NCBI GenBank assembly: GCA_000934385.1
Contig: KN880724.1
Location: 986 to 29,375, forward strand
Source of the DNA: Cylindrobasidium torrendii FP15055 ss-10
Lineage: Eukaryota > Basidiomycota > Agaricomycetes > Agaricales > Physalacriaceae
Reading direction: 5' to 3'
DNA: 28,390 bases
The notes beneath the pieces were generated by a model. That model ran no database searches. It saw nothing but the letters and a program-made list of their open reading frames with translations, and had not been told where the DNA came from. Positions within the stretch are counted from its first letter, which is position 1, and the number at the start of each line of letters is the position of its first letter. Shown here in pieces: positions 1 through 9,915 of this stretch. The position numbers and the translations under genes are program-made.

Positions 1-27
1 TGGTTCTCAGAGAGATTCCAGATGTAC

Positions 28-106
28 GGGAGTATCTGGGATACATCTAATTAGCTGTGGGAGTCTCTAGGAGACATCTAATCAGCAATGGGAGTCTCTG
101 GGAGAC
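28..106. repeat. 31-bp tandem repeat, about 2.5 copies
   Basis: Two full units (28-58 and 59-89) and a partial third (90-106) share the pattern GGGAGTNTCTNGGANACATC followed by TAATNAGC. The first two units differ at only a few positions. No coding sense is seen. Related GA/CT-rich words recur at about 1470-1660, so the tracts may belong to one minisatellite-like family bracketing the gene remnant between them; that link is inference. Confidence 0.7.
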
Positions 107-530
107 GACCGGGGGTGTATAGATGCTCTCAGATGCAATGGGCCAGAAAGATGTATTATATCAAGTAAGAAATAGAAAAGTAACAAGAGTAGCAAGGGCA
201 TGGCTCGGTGGTGCTCAAAACAGAGAAGATTGCGAGCGGGCAGCGCGGGCATGATGCTAGAACTCACTGAAGTCAAGCATTATCTTACAACCTTAGATGC
301 GGTACTACGTCAACCGTGCTCTGCTTACGAACCGGAGGGGGGAGCGCTGGTGAGAAGCATATTAATAGGCGCTACAGTAACTGCTGGGGAACAACACGCT
401 TACTTGGCAATATGCCTTGTGGGAATCAGCGTATAAACCCGAGCAACTAGGGTGACGTCACCGATCGACCAAACCTTGCTCTTGCCCACCATGACCTCCG
501 GCACCACTTGTCAACCACTCGCTCGACATC
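107..530. other. No gene recognised; possible relic trehalase promoter
   Basis: No convincing exon was found here. The one notable word is the 12-bp palindrome GGTGACGTCACC at 451-462, which contains a CRE-like TGACGTCA core about 70 bp upstream of the first trehalase-like residues. It could be a leftover promoter element of that gene, but this is only positional inference. Confidence 0.4.
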
Positions 531-1091
531 GTCTTCGTCAATGACAACCATGAAGCCAACTCAGGCGCCGCCGGCTACTACGATGGTGGAGAGTCATTCA
601 CGCGGTCACGAACTTACAGCCACCCGCATAGTTACGGTAACAACCCCAACAAGACACCAGCCATGCCCGTACACGCTGCCTTTCGCACAACGAAAAGAAC
701 GCAAAGGGACCGCGGCGGTTCCTCCTTGATGTCGAAGAGACTATCCGCGTTGTTCTGGAGCAAGAGGACACCGATGGCGACTTCCAAATATCGGTTGCTG
801 ACGCTGACCAAAAGGCGATGGCTGTAGGCACGGCGACAAGCAATGGCTTCGAGACGTTTGACATCTGCGGGACGTACATGCTCCAATCTACCTCAAGAAC
901 CGGAAGCGTATCGTGCTGGACAAACACCAACTGACAGAGATCCCAGTCGACCGCCTTTCGTGTATGATCATCCTCGCTTTCCCCCGCATCTGGTGCATTT
1001 ACAGATACGGTATCGCACAGACAGGGAGCGCAGGATGGCAGACATCAAAGTTGAATGGTGCGTTCCGTGCAGGTTCTGACACGAACGCCTA
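531..1091 (+). pseudogene. Neutral trehalase remnant (N-terminal part, frameshifted)
   Basis: Three reading-frame blocks match, in order, the N-terminal region of fungal neutral trehalase, the cytosolic enzyme that hydrolyses trehalose to two glucoses. Block 1 (about 531-727) contains FTRSRTYSHPHSYG. Block 2 (728-934) contains DVEETIRVVLEQEDTDGDFQ and GTATSNGFETFDICGTYML; DTDGDFQIS corresponds to the calcium-binding loop of this family. Block 3 (901-1091) contains RKRIVLDKHQLTEIPVDRLS and later DRYGIAQTG-like residues. Frame changes occur near 727 and 880-900, where SNLPQE (family SNLLQE) is followed by loss of several codons. Block 2 ends in a stop at 932-934. The (alpha/alpha)6 catalytic domain is absent. 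It is a dead fragment. I rely on recalled family motifs, not an alignment. Confidence 0.82.
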
Positions 1092-1469
1092 CTAACCCAC
1101 TGCAGAAACACATGTACACGACTCGCTTGCAACAGACGGAGTGGCAGGCACTCATCCGAGCCCGCCCCAGGAGGCAGGAGTGCGAGGCGGCGCGGCGCGG
1201 CGGCTGGACATCACGCGCATGCTCTGGGGCGGGAGCGGTGCCGGTGAGATCCAAGCAACGCCGCCTGACTTACAGTGTGACCGTATTAGTACCCCTTACA
1301 TCTGCGGTGTGCTTTCCTCATCTTCTCGTGGGCAGATATGCGTCGGACATGGGATTACCAATACTACATTTAATTTAGCTGTGATTTTCAATAATGCAAT
1401 TGAATATTTTGGCTTTTCCTTTGCTGTGAAAAATGTATAGATTATCTATCTGGCTATTCTTACAAACCA
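1092..1469. other. No gene recognised
   Basis: A GC-rich stretch (about 1140-1260) gives way to AT-rich sequence (1360-1460). Open frames exist but none resembles a family I know or continues the trehalase. The word CTAACCCACTGCAG at about 1093-1106 looks like a leftover intron branch site and acceptor, fitting the idea of decayed genic DNA. Confidence 0.4.
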
Positions 1470-1660
1470 ACTTCTGGGAGCTCTGGAAGCGCTCAGAGAT
1501 TGAGACCCTCGAGAGACATCTGAGCTCCCGAAAGCTCTCAGAGCTTCCTGGAGGTCAGGTAGGCATCTCCAGAGGTCTCTGAAAAAGGTGACTTGTCTCT
1601 CAGGTGTCCCAGTGTCCCAGAGTCTCTACAGACTTGGAAGACATACCTGCGGTTTGCTGA
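1470..1660. repeat. GA/CT-rich degenerate repeat tract
   Basis: The tract is a mosaic of short words such as GAGCTCTGGAAGC, GAGAGACATCTGAGCTC, AGAGGTCTCTG, GTCTCTCAGGTGTCCCAG and AGTCTCTACAGAC. It abuts the point (about 1664) where homology between the two P450 copies stops, so it may mark a rearrangement junction. It is similar in character, but not identical, to the 31-bp repeat at 28-106. Confidence 0.5.
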
Positions 1661-1663
1661 TGT

Positions 1664-2489
1664 GTCGAGCGATGCTCGTCCAAACCACGCGTGCATGTTG
1701 AGCGTCTTGGCACCGCACTCCGAGTCGACGGCGTTGCGTATTTGCCTGGTAAGCTACAAATTGACCGTCAGAGACTCCCGCGTGCGGCGATACTGTACCA
1801 TAACCCAAATCTTGAGGCGTGAAGTCGTACTCACCGTTTTACCGACACGCTGGAAGAGGGGAACATAACCTCGCAGCTGGGTTTCGGAGAACGCAGGGCT
1901 CAAGACCTTCCGATGGCGTTGGTGCGTTGTTCCTACGCCGCACAAACATAACAGGGTTAGTACGCAGTACATATTTGCTTAGCGCCCAAGCACGGACTAT
2001 ACGCACCGTTCACCCCCAGAATCCCTGCCCCAGTCGAGGCCAAAACACTGATGAGCATTTCCTGTGCCTTCTCGAACTTGTACGTGCACGTGTGGAGGAT
2101 GTACTGAAGTGCTTTCGCGTCTGAGGTCATCAGGATGTCTTCCTGCATAAACGCTTAAGATTGACGAAGGGGATGGAAATCCAAAACGATGCACGTACGC
2201 CAAAAGTCCCTTTTATTTTGAACGTAGCGCCATATTTCTTGAACCAGGCGAATTCGAGGTCTCCAGCCTGTTCTTGATTCTGCCAGAGATCGATAGCATG
2301 GCCTGAGCGTCGTTCACATATAGTGAGCACTGGCGAAAAAGAGCACGACTGACCTGCAACCCAGGACGGTGAAGGAGGTCCCTGTACATACGAAGGCAGG
2401 CGTGGATAGTCGATGTACTTCTTGAGGGCGAAGAGACCCGCAACAAGGATGGCCGCCGCCGTAAAGCAAACTGCGATACTAGCTGGCAT
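1664..2489 (-). pseudogene. Cytochrome P450, truncated after exon 5
   Basis: This minus-strand copy matches the intact P450 at 10432-12824. Exons are 2489-2354, 2302-2199, 2142-2007, 1932-1835 and 1753-1664. Exons 2-4 have exactly the same lengths as in the intact gene (104, 136, 98 nt), all splice sites are GT-AG, and the frame is open. It carries the membrane anchor (AAAILVAGLFAL), the PGPPSPSW-like proline hinge (here QGPPSPSWVAG), and GTTHQRHRKVLSPAFSETQL around helix C. Exon 5 reads TLNMHAWFGRASLD, then homology ends abruptly at about 1664 in a GA/CT-rich tract. The I-helix, ExxR and haem-cysteine regions are missing, so it cannot be an active P450. Lack of internal stops points to a fairly recent truncation. 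Confidence 0.88.
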
Positions 2490-2540
2490 TGGAGGGTGAT
2501 ACGAGAATACGAGGGAGAGGTGCCAGTGGGATCCTAGCAC

Positions 2541-2546
2541 CTTATA
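2541..2546 (-). promoter_or_regulatory. TATA-like element of the truncated P450
   Basis: On the minus strand TATAAGGTGCTAG lies about 52 bp upstream of the ATG at 2489. The intact paralogue has TATAAGAAGCTAG at the matching place (10381). Conservation of this core between diverged copies supports a promoter role. Confidence 0.5.
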
Positions 2547-2650
2547 CAATATAGGAAAAGCCGCACTCCTTGCACTTCGATTCCCTGAATGAGTGTGGCG
2601 TCACCTCCGTCGACGTCTTGCATCTCATGAATTGGGTGTGATGCCAATAG

Positions 2651-3108
2651 TATGATAGCTCGCATACAGAGTTTGCCACCTCGTGACGTGACATCATTCT
2701 CGCCCAAAGCAGCACAACGACAGCGCCGCAGGCGCACTGCACTTCGGTGACCTAAACAAAAACAGCCATATCGTAGAGGAGATCAATGTGCACGGCATCG
2801 TTTTTTTAAACAACTTTTAAGTCCAACATTGAGAGTGCCCTATCATAAATGGCATTGTATGCCGACGATCACTAATCCTACCCAACGATTTTATATGTAT
2901 TTTCAATAGAGCTCTCTCAATATTAGCCTAAAATATCATCAAAAAATATCAGGTTGTGCACATACATCTTCTCTACAATATGGCTGTTTTTGTTTCGGTC
3001 GCCGAAGTGCAGTGCGCCCGCGGCGCTGTCGTTGTGCTGCTTTGGGCGAGAATGATGTCACGTCACGAGGTGGCAAACTCTGTATGCGAGCTTAGCCGAG
3101 CTATCATA
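2651..3108. mobile_element. Foldback / long-inverted-repeat element (MITE-like)
   Basis: The left arm 2651-2793 and right arm 2956-3108 are near-perfect reverse complements, separated by a 162-bp AT-rich spacer. The outer ends are TATGATAGCT and AGCTATCATA, and the inner ends both reach GTGCAC. The right arm has about 10 extra bases (3088-3100 region) from a duplicated AGCTCG word. A TA dinucleotide lies at each outer end, as expected for Tc1/mariner-type target duplication, although the palindrome makes this ambiguous. No transposase is encoded; small ORFs in the arms are shadows. The transcribed element would form a long hairpin. Confidence 0.75.
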
Positions 3109-3432
3109 GTCTCTGAGGTAAATGGTGCAGAGGCGGTGAGAACCACCCGACTAATCAACGCAGTGGGAACACATATGGGGTTACACCTCCCTTCTCTCCA
3201 AGTCAGCGGACAGATGAGGAACAAGGACCCCGGCTCGCGCAGCAACTTGCATCTGCACGGTGCATCGTCTGGTCTTGGAAAGAGCCACATCTGGGAAATT
3301 CCTTTGCACGCCTATTAACCAATGCCCGTCTGAAGAGGGCTCAAGATTGAAGAGACATTGAACATTATGATATTATATATAGTACCCTGGTCTCTAGTCC
3401 ATGTAAAAAAAAGCATGACTGTCTGGAGCGGA

Positions 3433-3506
3433 TGAGTCGGCCCAGGATCGAACTGAGGACCTTCTGTGTGTTAGACAGATGCGATAACCAACTACGCCAC
3501 CGACCC
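3433..3506 (-). tRNA. tRNA-Val(AAC)
   Basis: Read on the minus strand it is a 74-nt cloverleaf: acceptor GGGTCGG pairs with CCGACTC plus A discriminator, the anticodon stem TCTGT/ACAGA holds loop CTAACAC (anticodon AAC), and the T arm is CTCAG-TTCGATC-CTGGG. The A box (TGGCGTAGTTGG) and B box are present. There is no intron. A run of T residues about 25 nt downstream on the minus strand would end Pol III transcription. Confidence 0.88.
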
Positions 3507-3757
3507 GTGCCCCTATTGTTATTTGAAGTTATGAGATTCACGCCCCCTTCTCAGCTAATGCCACTGTCCTGCATCATCTTGGTGACTTCAGGGAGCTCAA
3601 ATAACACTTCGCCCAGGTGTTATAATGAACGTGTTCAAGCGCTGCAAAGATTTCAAACGCTCAGTTCTCGACGTCAAACAAGCAATGTCCAAACTAGCAT
3701 AGCGATACGGTAGATCCCATCCATATATATGTACATAAAAACGCCCAACGCTGTAGA

Positions 3758-6169
3758 TCAATGCCTCCTCCTTCTACTACTCCCATAGCCTCTCTCATAC
3801 CCCCTCTCCCTCCCACCCCGTTCTCTATCTCTTTCTCTATCGCGTTCACTTCGGCGCTCGCCTCGACGTTCATCGACTCTTCGATGGCGTTCATCATACT
3901 TTTCCAACCTTCTCCTGTCCTCTCTCCGCCGTCGGTCATACTCATCGTACTCTCTCTCCTCCCTCTCACGTTCTTTCCGCCGTCTTCGCCTCGCATCCTC
4001 TTCCGCATAAATCTCCTCTTTACGGCGCCTATCATCTTCCCTACGCCGCCTTTCATCGTCCTTGCGTTTCTGATCACTGTCTTTATGCCGTCGCTCATCA
4101 TCCCTCCGTCTACGCTCATCCTCCTTCCGCCGTTCATCATCTTTCCGTCTCGCATCATCCTTCCTCCTTCGTTCATCCTCCTTCCACCTCCTCTCATCCT
4201 CCTTCCTTTTCCTATCCTCCTCTTTCCGCCGTGCCTTCCTACTCTCATCTTTACGTCCAGGATTATGTCCCTCCTCTGGCGCCATCCACAACACCTTGAC
4301 CTCATTCGGGTCTGGATGCGTAAACTGCGGCAGCCATTCTTTCGAGCTCTGGCCTACACTCGTCGGCGGCACGACCGTCACCCGCGGCACCTCCTCCCGA
4401 TGATGACTCGACACCCCATACACACCATGGGCATGCGAACTCGTAGGCGCATGAGAGTGCGTCGGCGCCTTGGAATGTGTCGGCCCTTTGGAATATGTCG
4501 GCGCCTTTGAATGGTGCACCGGTGCAGCACGAGAGCGCTCTTTCCCTGAATGCCCACCGCCAGGCATCAACGAAGTTGGATGAGGCATTGGCATCGGCGG
4601 TGGGATAGTCGACGGTGGCTGCGACACCATGCGCACTGTCTGCTGCTGTGGCTGTTGCTTCGCTGCTCTTCCTGCATGACTCGCCGTCCTTGTTCTCGGC
4701 GGCACCACACTCTCCACCTGTGTGCTCTCCTCCTCAATCGTCGGCGGCGTCATCCCATTCCTCAACCTCGACGGCTGATACCCATTCCCTCCTCGCATCA
4801 TTCTCACGCCTCCTGCATGGCTCATCCCACCACCAAACGGCCCGCCAGCAAGTGAACCCGCTGCACTCATCCGACTACCTGGCTCACTCGGATCGGCAAC
4901 ACTCGCACTCCCGCCCCACTGTGGCCTGAGCCCTTTCGGATACCGTGTGCTCGTGTTGTGCAACAAGTCTGTCGGAAGCGGCATAAACGACGTATGGGAA
5001 GACGACGCCTGTGCGTAGCTATCAGCAGAGCCACAAGCAGAAAAGGAAGGAACAACTCACGATATTAGACGCCCGCCCGCCCATCCCAAACCGGCCTTTC
5101 CGCCGCCGTCGAGGACGTATAGAGCCGGCAGGACTGCTCAGTTTTCGACAGCTGATGATCGACACTCTGTCCGCATCCCCCCTCCGCTTATGCTTCTCCA
5201 GTATGCGTTTCTGCTTCCAAATGTTAGTGGTCGGTGCTTACTTGGGAAGCACGAGTAGGTGGCTAAATGCATGGGCCAGGCGTACCTCGACATCCTTCAG
5301 CAACGTCCTCGCATTCTCATTAAACTCCTCTGGCTCCTGGCGCCCCTTGGTCAGCTTCTTCAGCACAGGCGCGACTGTGAACAACCTGCAATGCGAGTTC
5401 ATCAGCTGGTTCATCACACGGAGCGAGGCAGAAGGAACGTACGTCGCCCACCGCTCATCAGCCTCTCCAAGCCCACTCCCAAGCGAGTTCCGGTGCTGGT
5501 GCATCAGGTCAGACGCCTGCCGCAAGAATCCGTGCCCTTCAGCAATCTGAGCTGCCGCGGGGTCTGGCAGCACGGAATGTTTCTGGGAACGAGATGGGTG
5601 TCAATGATGAGCAAGAATGAGGAGTGGGTATTGGGATGTGCTGGGCATGAACGGATACCCACCTTCTTACGGAACAAGCCACCAATACCCTTGCGCCGAG
5701 GCTCTTTGTGTAGCTTCCTGGGCACCGCATTGCCATTCTCGTCGATCCAGACGCCTGGGGATCGTTAGCGCCTGATAGGCTTCTGTTCGGTGGAAGGGAA
5801 GCATGTATGTGAAGGGTATGTATATGTATAGATGGAGAACGTGTTGGACTGAAGAGATGCTTACCTCCGCCGTCCTCATCAGGTCTATGCACCTTCTCTC
5901 CCTCGACGCGCAGAGGCTTGTCCCAGTCAATATTCATGTCGCCGTGATCCTGCCATGTATTTCCTCGGGCGTCGGAATATATCTTCGGTATCGGGGCCTT
6001 TACCTTCGGCGCTGTTCATGTTGTCAGTATGAGTATGAACAGAACAGGTGACGCGGTGGGTAGGGATGACTGCAACGGGGGACTACGACTGTATGGATGA
6101 GAAGCACGCACCCTTGGAGCTAGGGCCAGCTACTCCATCTCCACCGGACGCATTCTTGGCCTTGGGCAT
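3758..6169 (-). CDS. Uncharacterised fungal protein with Arg/Glu/Asp-rich C-terminal tail
   Basis: The modelled minus-strand exons are 6169-6112, 6011-5865, 5754-5663, 5582-5443, 5385-5286, roughly 5213-5061, and 5008-3758. Readable segments are KIYSDARGNTWQDHGDMNID, then GVWIDENGNAVPRKLHKEPR, then a helical part LPDPAAAQIAEGHGFLRQA, then LFTVAPVLKKLTKGRQEP. The last exon has a Pro/Ser/His-rich part and a tail of about 170 residues made almost only of R, K, E and D (repeats of the DERRRKDDERR type) ending in SSRRRRH. Such tails suggest an RNA- or chromatin-associated nuclear protein, but that is inference. The splice inside 5213-5150 is unresolved: QKRILEKHKRR is open, but joining it to the following frame needs a GC-AG intron or a frameshift. 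An in-frame ATG at 6256 is an alternative start. I do not recognise the family. Confidence 0.6.
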
Positions 6170-6256
6170 GATGACCTCCTCGTGCTCCTCGACTGTTGTC
6201 GGCACGCTCTCCTCGTCCGATAGTCGAGAGCGCTTACGCCAGAAGCAGAGTGGCAT

Positions 6257-6793
6257 CACGGCCAAGTTGACGGGTTAGGGTGTAGGGAGTGATAAACGTC
6301 TTCGCGTCCAAATCGTAGCGATAGTATAGCGGTCTAGTGGATGTGGGCGAAGATATCTACCCGTAGCGATGTGTTTGTAGAAGTATGGATATACACGTTT
6401 GAAAGTCCAAATCTTGTTCCGCGGAAGAAGGCGCGATTCGCTGTCGGTGTCTGTCTTCGCTTTGGCGTCTGTGAAACCCAAGATGCTTCCGGCCGCTATG
6501 ATCAGGGAGACATCAGCGACGCGTTCGACCGTCGTCAACATAGACGCACCTCGTCTATTCCGCTTTCCCAGCAGCCTGGCCTTGTTCAAACAATAGTCAC
6601 TGGCTGGTCACTGGTATCCTGGAGACCGTCCCACGCCTCGTTCCCGTCCGCGCCAAACGTGTCGTTCTCGTGTCGAGTCGTGCAAATCGTGAAGGGCTCG
6701 TCTCGGGCGCGTCGCAAGTGCCGATGGAGGTCGCCCGCAAATCGTGAGGCTCGTGGTAAGTAGCAAAAGTACAACAAGCACGCGTGCCATCAG
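6257..6793 (-). other. Unresolved region upstream of the Arg/Glu-rich gene
   Basis: The minus strand has an ATG at 6793 opening with a hydrophobic stretch (MARVLVVLLLLTTSLTICG) that could be a signal peptide, but the frame closes at a stop after 60 codons. Further down, a 54-nt intron-like segment with GTGCGT donor and CATAG acceptor (about 6485-6538) would join NKARLLGKRNRR to AAGSILGFTDAKAKTDTD. These may be 5' exons of the downstream gene, a separate small gene, or chance; I cannot decide. Confidence 0.25.
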
Positions 6794-7291
6794 GACGTCA
6801 TGAAGATTAATTGAGCCTGCCGATAACCACGCGCTCGCTAGCAGTATTTCGCAAAGAACTGGGAAGGAAATCGCATTGTGCTCACACAACACCGGTGTCT
6901 GTCCTACGCGACATGTGCACGATTGAGCGACCAGGCGAACTCCGCCAAGACTCACTCATATCAATGGTGTTGCCTACTTATAGCTGTAAAGTCGTTCATT
7001 GCCTTTTTGCTATTGGAGAACGAGTCACCATCTCCTCATGAGTCTCATGAGTACGATGCTCTATGCTGGATGCCTCTGTGTCTTTGCTCACACGATCCCT
7101 TTCAATTGTTCGGGAGGAACCATAAGCGCCCCGTGCCCAAATCGAGTCACCGACACGTCGGGACTACTGTATTCGGTCGGATGCGCCCTTCGGAACTTGA
7201 AATTTGACTCGGTCACCTAAAGAGGTATATAGGCGATCACGTCTCTCGGCTCCTGATCGCCCTGACTGTTGACTGTTGACATTCGACCACC
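6794..7291. promoter_or_regulatory. Intergenic region upstream of the PARP gene
   Basis: No exon is recognised. This is the presumed promoter of the PARP gene and possibly of the minus-strand gene. The word TATATAGG at about 7227 lies about 65 bp before the PARP start codon and may act as a TATA element. Confidence 0.35.
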
Positions 7292-9915
7292 ATGCCTCCC
7301 CGCAAGAAAGCCGCTGACGCTCCTCCTGCCGTTGCCACGCGTACCAGCTCGCGTATCAAGGCCAACGCCGAAGCTGCGCCGCCGCCGCCGCCGCCGCCAG
7401 CCCCAGCTCCCGCCTCAAAGCCAGCCTCAAAAGCGAAACCACCGTCAAAGGCGAAACCTGCGTCCAAGGCCAAACCAGCTGCGAAACGTGCACGCGACGA
7501 GGAGGACGATGAGTTAGACGATGATGAAGAAGATGCACCAAAGAAACCTCCTTCAAAGAGGGCCAAGAAAGCGCCGGCTGCGAAACCCAAGAGTACAAAG
7601 AAGACTCCTGCCATAGTCGAGGAGGACGAAGAGGAGGAGGAGGAGGAGCCGGCGCCAAAGAAACCTGTCAGCAAGAGAACCAAGAAAGCAAAGGTGGACG
7701 AAGACGATGAAGATGCCGCGCCTGCTGCCAAGCCCAAAAGCAGGAAGAAGGCCGCTGCGAAGGAGGCCGCAGTCGAGGAGGAGGCGGCACCAAAGATGGT
7801 CACAGTGCGTAATTCAGCTATTCAGAGGAATGTTTACTCACAGTATCCTCTCAGGTGCTCAAACGAGGCGCTGCGCCAGTCGACGAGTACTCTGGGAAAC
7901 TTCGTGAGAACTTTGTTGTCGTTATGTTCCCCACATTTCTCAATGGCCTCTAGATACCCATCAGGTCTACCAGTCCCCCGAAGGTATCTGGGATGCAATG
8001 CTCAACCAAACGGACATTGGTGCCAACAAGAACAAGTTCTACGCCCTTCAACTTCTGCATCCCATTGGGAACCCGAACACATGCATCCTGTTCACGCACT
8101 GGGGCCGCGTAGGCGAATCTGGGCAAAAGCAGGAGAAGGCACGTTTCCATCCGCGCCCAGGTGACCGCTGATGCTTACCATGCGCGCGTAGGGTCCATTC
8201 CCCGCGTCTACCGCTGTCAGCGAATTCAAGAAGCAGTTCAAAGCCAAGGCTGGTGTCGAGTGGGAACAGCGCGTCGGCATGGTCCCAAAGAAAGGTGAGC
8301 TGCTTTGCTTTGCTCCCGCTTGCGAGTATTCATTCCGCAGGCAAATACTTTTGGCTGGACCGCAATTATGGAGATGAGGATGAAGACGAAGCCATGGATG
8401 TCGACGCGGCTGAAGGCTCTGGCAAGCCCAAGTCAACGAAACCAAAGTCAGAGGCGAAGCCCATTCCCAAATCCGAGCTGTCCCCAGCCGTACAAGAGTT
8501 TGTCAAGCTTGTCTTCAATGCAAGGTGCGGGCGACCTGAACTAGACCGTGGGACATTCGCTCATTTTCTACAGCATCCTTGATTCGACCTTGTCATCTAT
8601 GAACTACGACGCTCGCAAGCTTCCTCTTGGTGAGTTGCGACATGTCGGCACGCGTTCTGTCGCCCATACCTTTACCAGGCAAGCTCTCCAAGAGCACCAT
8701 CCTCAGTGGTTTCTCTGCTCTCAAAGTTCTGTCCGAAGTCCTGTCCGACCCAAATGGTGACCTCCGCAAACAACACGGAAACACGTTCAATGCCGCTATT
8801 GACAACCTGACGAGCGCGTACTACTCGTACGTCTCGCTTATGTTCATCTGCTGCATGTCTAACAGCCACCCAGCATCATCCCTCACGAGTTTGGGCGGAA
8901 CCGGCCGACGAGCATCAGTACCAAGGAGCTGCTCAAGAAGGAACTTGACCTCGTCGATGCCTTGGGTGATATGGTGCGGCATCCTACAATCCTTCTTTTT
9001 TTCCCACTCACTGGAATTTGCTTTCAGGAAATTGCCTCCAAGCTGCTGCAGTCATCTGGTTCCAACGAAGACCCGAACGGCAACCCTGTCAACCCTATCG
9101 ACGCGCAGTTCCATTCTCTGGGGCTTAACCTGATGGAGGCGCTCGACCGTTCCACGGACGAGTTCAAGGCTCTCGAGGCGTACGCTCGGGATACGCATGG
9201 ACACACGCACAGACATATTCGTGCTAGTGTCAAGAATATCTACCGCGTTGAGCGTCCTGGGGAAGAGGAGCGCTGGACGAAGGGCGGCTTCGACAAGGTC
9301 GCGGATGGGGAAAGGATGTTGCTTTGGCACGGTTCGAGGACGACGAATTTTGCTGGTATCTTGCAACAGGGTCTGCGTATTGCGCCGCCTGAGGCACCTG
9401 TGAACGGGTACATGTTTGGCAAGGGTGTTTATTTCGCTGATGTATGTGTCTTTTTCTTGCTCTTTCTTTGTTGTCCTGCTTGAAAGCATACTGACGAGAA
9501 ACATGCAGATGATGTCAAAGTCCGCTGGATATTGTTATCCCGCACACTCCAACAACATTGGGTGTCTGCTTTTGTGTGAGGTTGCGGTGCTGCCGGTGTA
9601 CGAGCGAGACGATGCGGATTATAATGCGGCGGAGCACTGTTTGGCAGAGGGAAAGAGGGCGACGAAGGGTCGTGGACGGACACAGCCGACGCAATGGAAG
9701 GATGCGGGCGAGGCGCTAGGCATAGATGAACTTAAGGGATGCAAGATGCCGGAGGGCGGTGGACAGGACGTGACGACGGCAGGGTACTTGCAGTACAACG
9801 AGGTGGGTTTCTCGCGATTTTCGTTGAGCGTTGGGTGTGGCTGACTTGGTGACAGTATATTGTGTATGATGTTTCTCAGATTAGGGTGAAGTATCTGTTG
9901 ATGGTGGATATGTGA
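7292..9915 (+). CDS. Poly(ADP-ribose) polymerase (PARP2-like, WGR + PRD + catalytic)
   Basis: Eleven exons (7292-7804, 7855-7903, 7954-8138, 8192-8294, 8341-8524, 8574-8629, 8679-8826, 8874-8973, 9028-9441, 9509-9802, 9856-9915) join in frame to 701 residues. Residues 1-171 are a Lys/Ala/Pro-rich basic tail with acidic runs. A WGR domain follows (FTHWGRVGE, W237), then the helical regulatory domain (from about 327), then the catalytic domain with LLWHGSRTTNFAGILQQGL and GYMFGKGVYFAD. The ADP-ribosyltransferase triad is complete: H547, Y581, E682 (in NEYIVYD). The enzyme uses NAD+ to attach poly(ADP-ribose) to nuclear proteins in DNA-break signalling. It lacks PARP1 zinc fingers and a BRCT domain; the basic tail plus WGR should bind DNA. 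The third intron starts with GC. Confidence 0.95.
8139..8191 (+). other. GC-AG intron in the PARP gene
   Basis: The exon boundary reads AGGAGAAG|GCACGT and the acceptor GCGTAG|GGTCC. Removing these 53 nt restores the WGR frame (QKQEK followed by GPFPAST). The alternative GT at 8161 leaves the frame wrong. All other ten junctions of this gene also keep phase, and the total is an exact multiple of three, so the GC donor is well supported. Confidence 0.8.

Noticed and set aside
3433..3506. tRNA copies as tRNA-derived SINEs
   Set aside because: No shared tail or body follows the tRNA part, the flanks differ, and each copy has its own T-run terminator.
3694..4305. 203-codon minus ORF rich in Met, Arg and Gly
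   Set aside because: It is a shifted frame of the same repeat tail and has no family features.
3761..4510. 249-codon plus-strand ORF rich in Pro, Ile, Phe and Leu
   Set aside because: It is the antisense of the Arg/Glu/Asp-rich last exon. The codon bias of the charged repeats removes stops on the other strand.
7237..7803. 188-codon minus ORF rich in Ser, Ala, Phe and Gly
   Set aside because: It is antisense to the repetitive first PARP exon, and the PARP frame is proven by its domains.
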